In this document: positions 5,183-5,257 of the stretch, piece by piece
How the letters are laid out: every line of letters begins with the position of its first letter
How positions within the stretch are numbered: position 1 is the stretch's first letter
From: Gracilibacteraceae bacterium
GTDB lineage: Bacteria > Bacillota > Desulfitobacteriia > Desulfitobacteriales > Syntrophobotulaceae
Assembly: GCA_031274335.1 (NCBI GenBank)
Contig: JAISQG010000202.1
Span: 1 to 5,257 of the forward strand
Length of the DNA: 5,257 nt
Direction of reading: 5' to 3'
Notes under the pieces: generated by a model
Told to the model about the DNA's origin: nothing
The model's input: the letters and a program-made list of their open reading frames with translations, nothing else
The model's database searches: none
Program-made: the position numbers and the translations under genes

Positions 5183-5257
5183 ATGAAAGAACGGAAACGT
5201 AGTATGCTGGCGGTTGCGATCGCGCTTTTTGGCGTGTTGGCCTTGGCCGTGCCTGTG
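5183..5257 (+). CDS. N-terminus of an exported or membrane protein, cut by the window edge (possibly CwlD-type amidase)
   Basis: Only 25 codons are visible. They form a textbook signal or anchor sequence: a basic start (MKERKRS) followed by the hydrophobic stretch MLAVAIALFGVLALAVPV (8-25). AAAGGAG at 5169-5175 lies 7 bases before the ATG, and the gene starts 37 bases after rpsI, so it may share the transcript. In many spore-forming and related Bacillota the gene after rpsI encodes an N-acetylmuramoyl-L-alanine amidase (CwlD type), which would fit a signal-bearing start. That identity is inferred from context only, as no catalytic region is inside the window. Confidence 0.75.
   Translation, partial: MKERKRSMLAVAIALFGVLALAVPV

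Overview
This window is a conserved translation/transcription gene cluster from a bacterium, all on the + strand: rpsM, rpsK, rpsD, rpoA, rplQ and truA, then a 540-base gap, then rplM, rpsI and the first 25 codons of an exported or membrane protein. rpsD lies between rpsK and rpoA, S4 carries four cysteines, Shine-Dalgarno (SD) sites are strong (AAGGAGG type), and two genes start with TTG. Together with the run rplQ-truA-rplM-rpsI this points to a Bacillota lineage of the Clostridia/Negativicutes kind with a moderately GC-rich genome. That placement is an inference from gene order and protein look, not from a search.

Layout: bases 1-104 are an untranslated stretch upstream of rpsM containing an imperfect 15-base direct repeat. 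Bases 105-2950 are the classic alpha operon: three small-subunit proteins, the RNA polymerase alpha subunit, and L17. A GC-rich hairpin sits between rpoA and rplQ. truA (tRNA pseudouridine synthase) begins 3 bases after rplQ. The ECF-transporter genes that often separate rplQ and truA in Bacillota are absent. rplM-rpsI (4304-5145) is the universal L13-S9 pair.

The unusual part is 3742-4303, between truA and rplM. A 24-base sequence made of the 3' end of truA plus the start of an SD site occurs perfectly at both edges (3742-3765 and 4268-4291). A diverged copy lies in the middle (4038-4076), and an inverted partial copy lies at 4084-4098. The two spacers between the copies look non-coding and are packed with inverted repeats. 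The second spacer and its right-hand copy form a long imperfect palindrome over 4084-4286. Collapsing the outer perfect repeats would remove exactly 526 bases and leave truA-TAA-GGAGG-ATG-rplM, a tight junction like rpsK-rpsD. The simplest reading is that palindromic repeat elements invaded a formerly compact truA-rplM junction without disrupting truA or the rplM ribosome binding site.

No defence system, CRISPR array, transposase, tRNA or rRNA is visible. The coding genes are ordinary housekeeping genes; the repeat structure is the main candidate for something undescribed.
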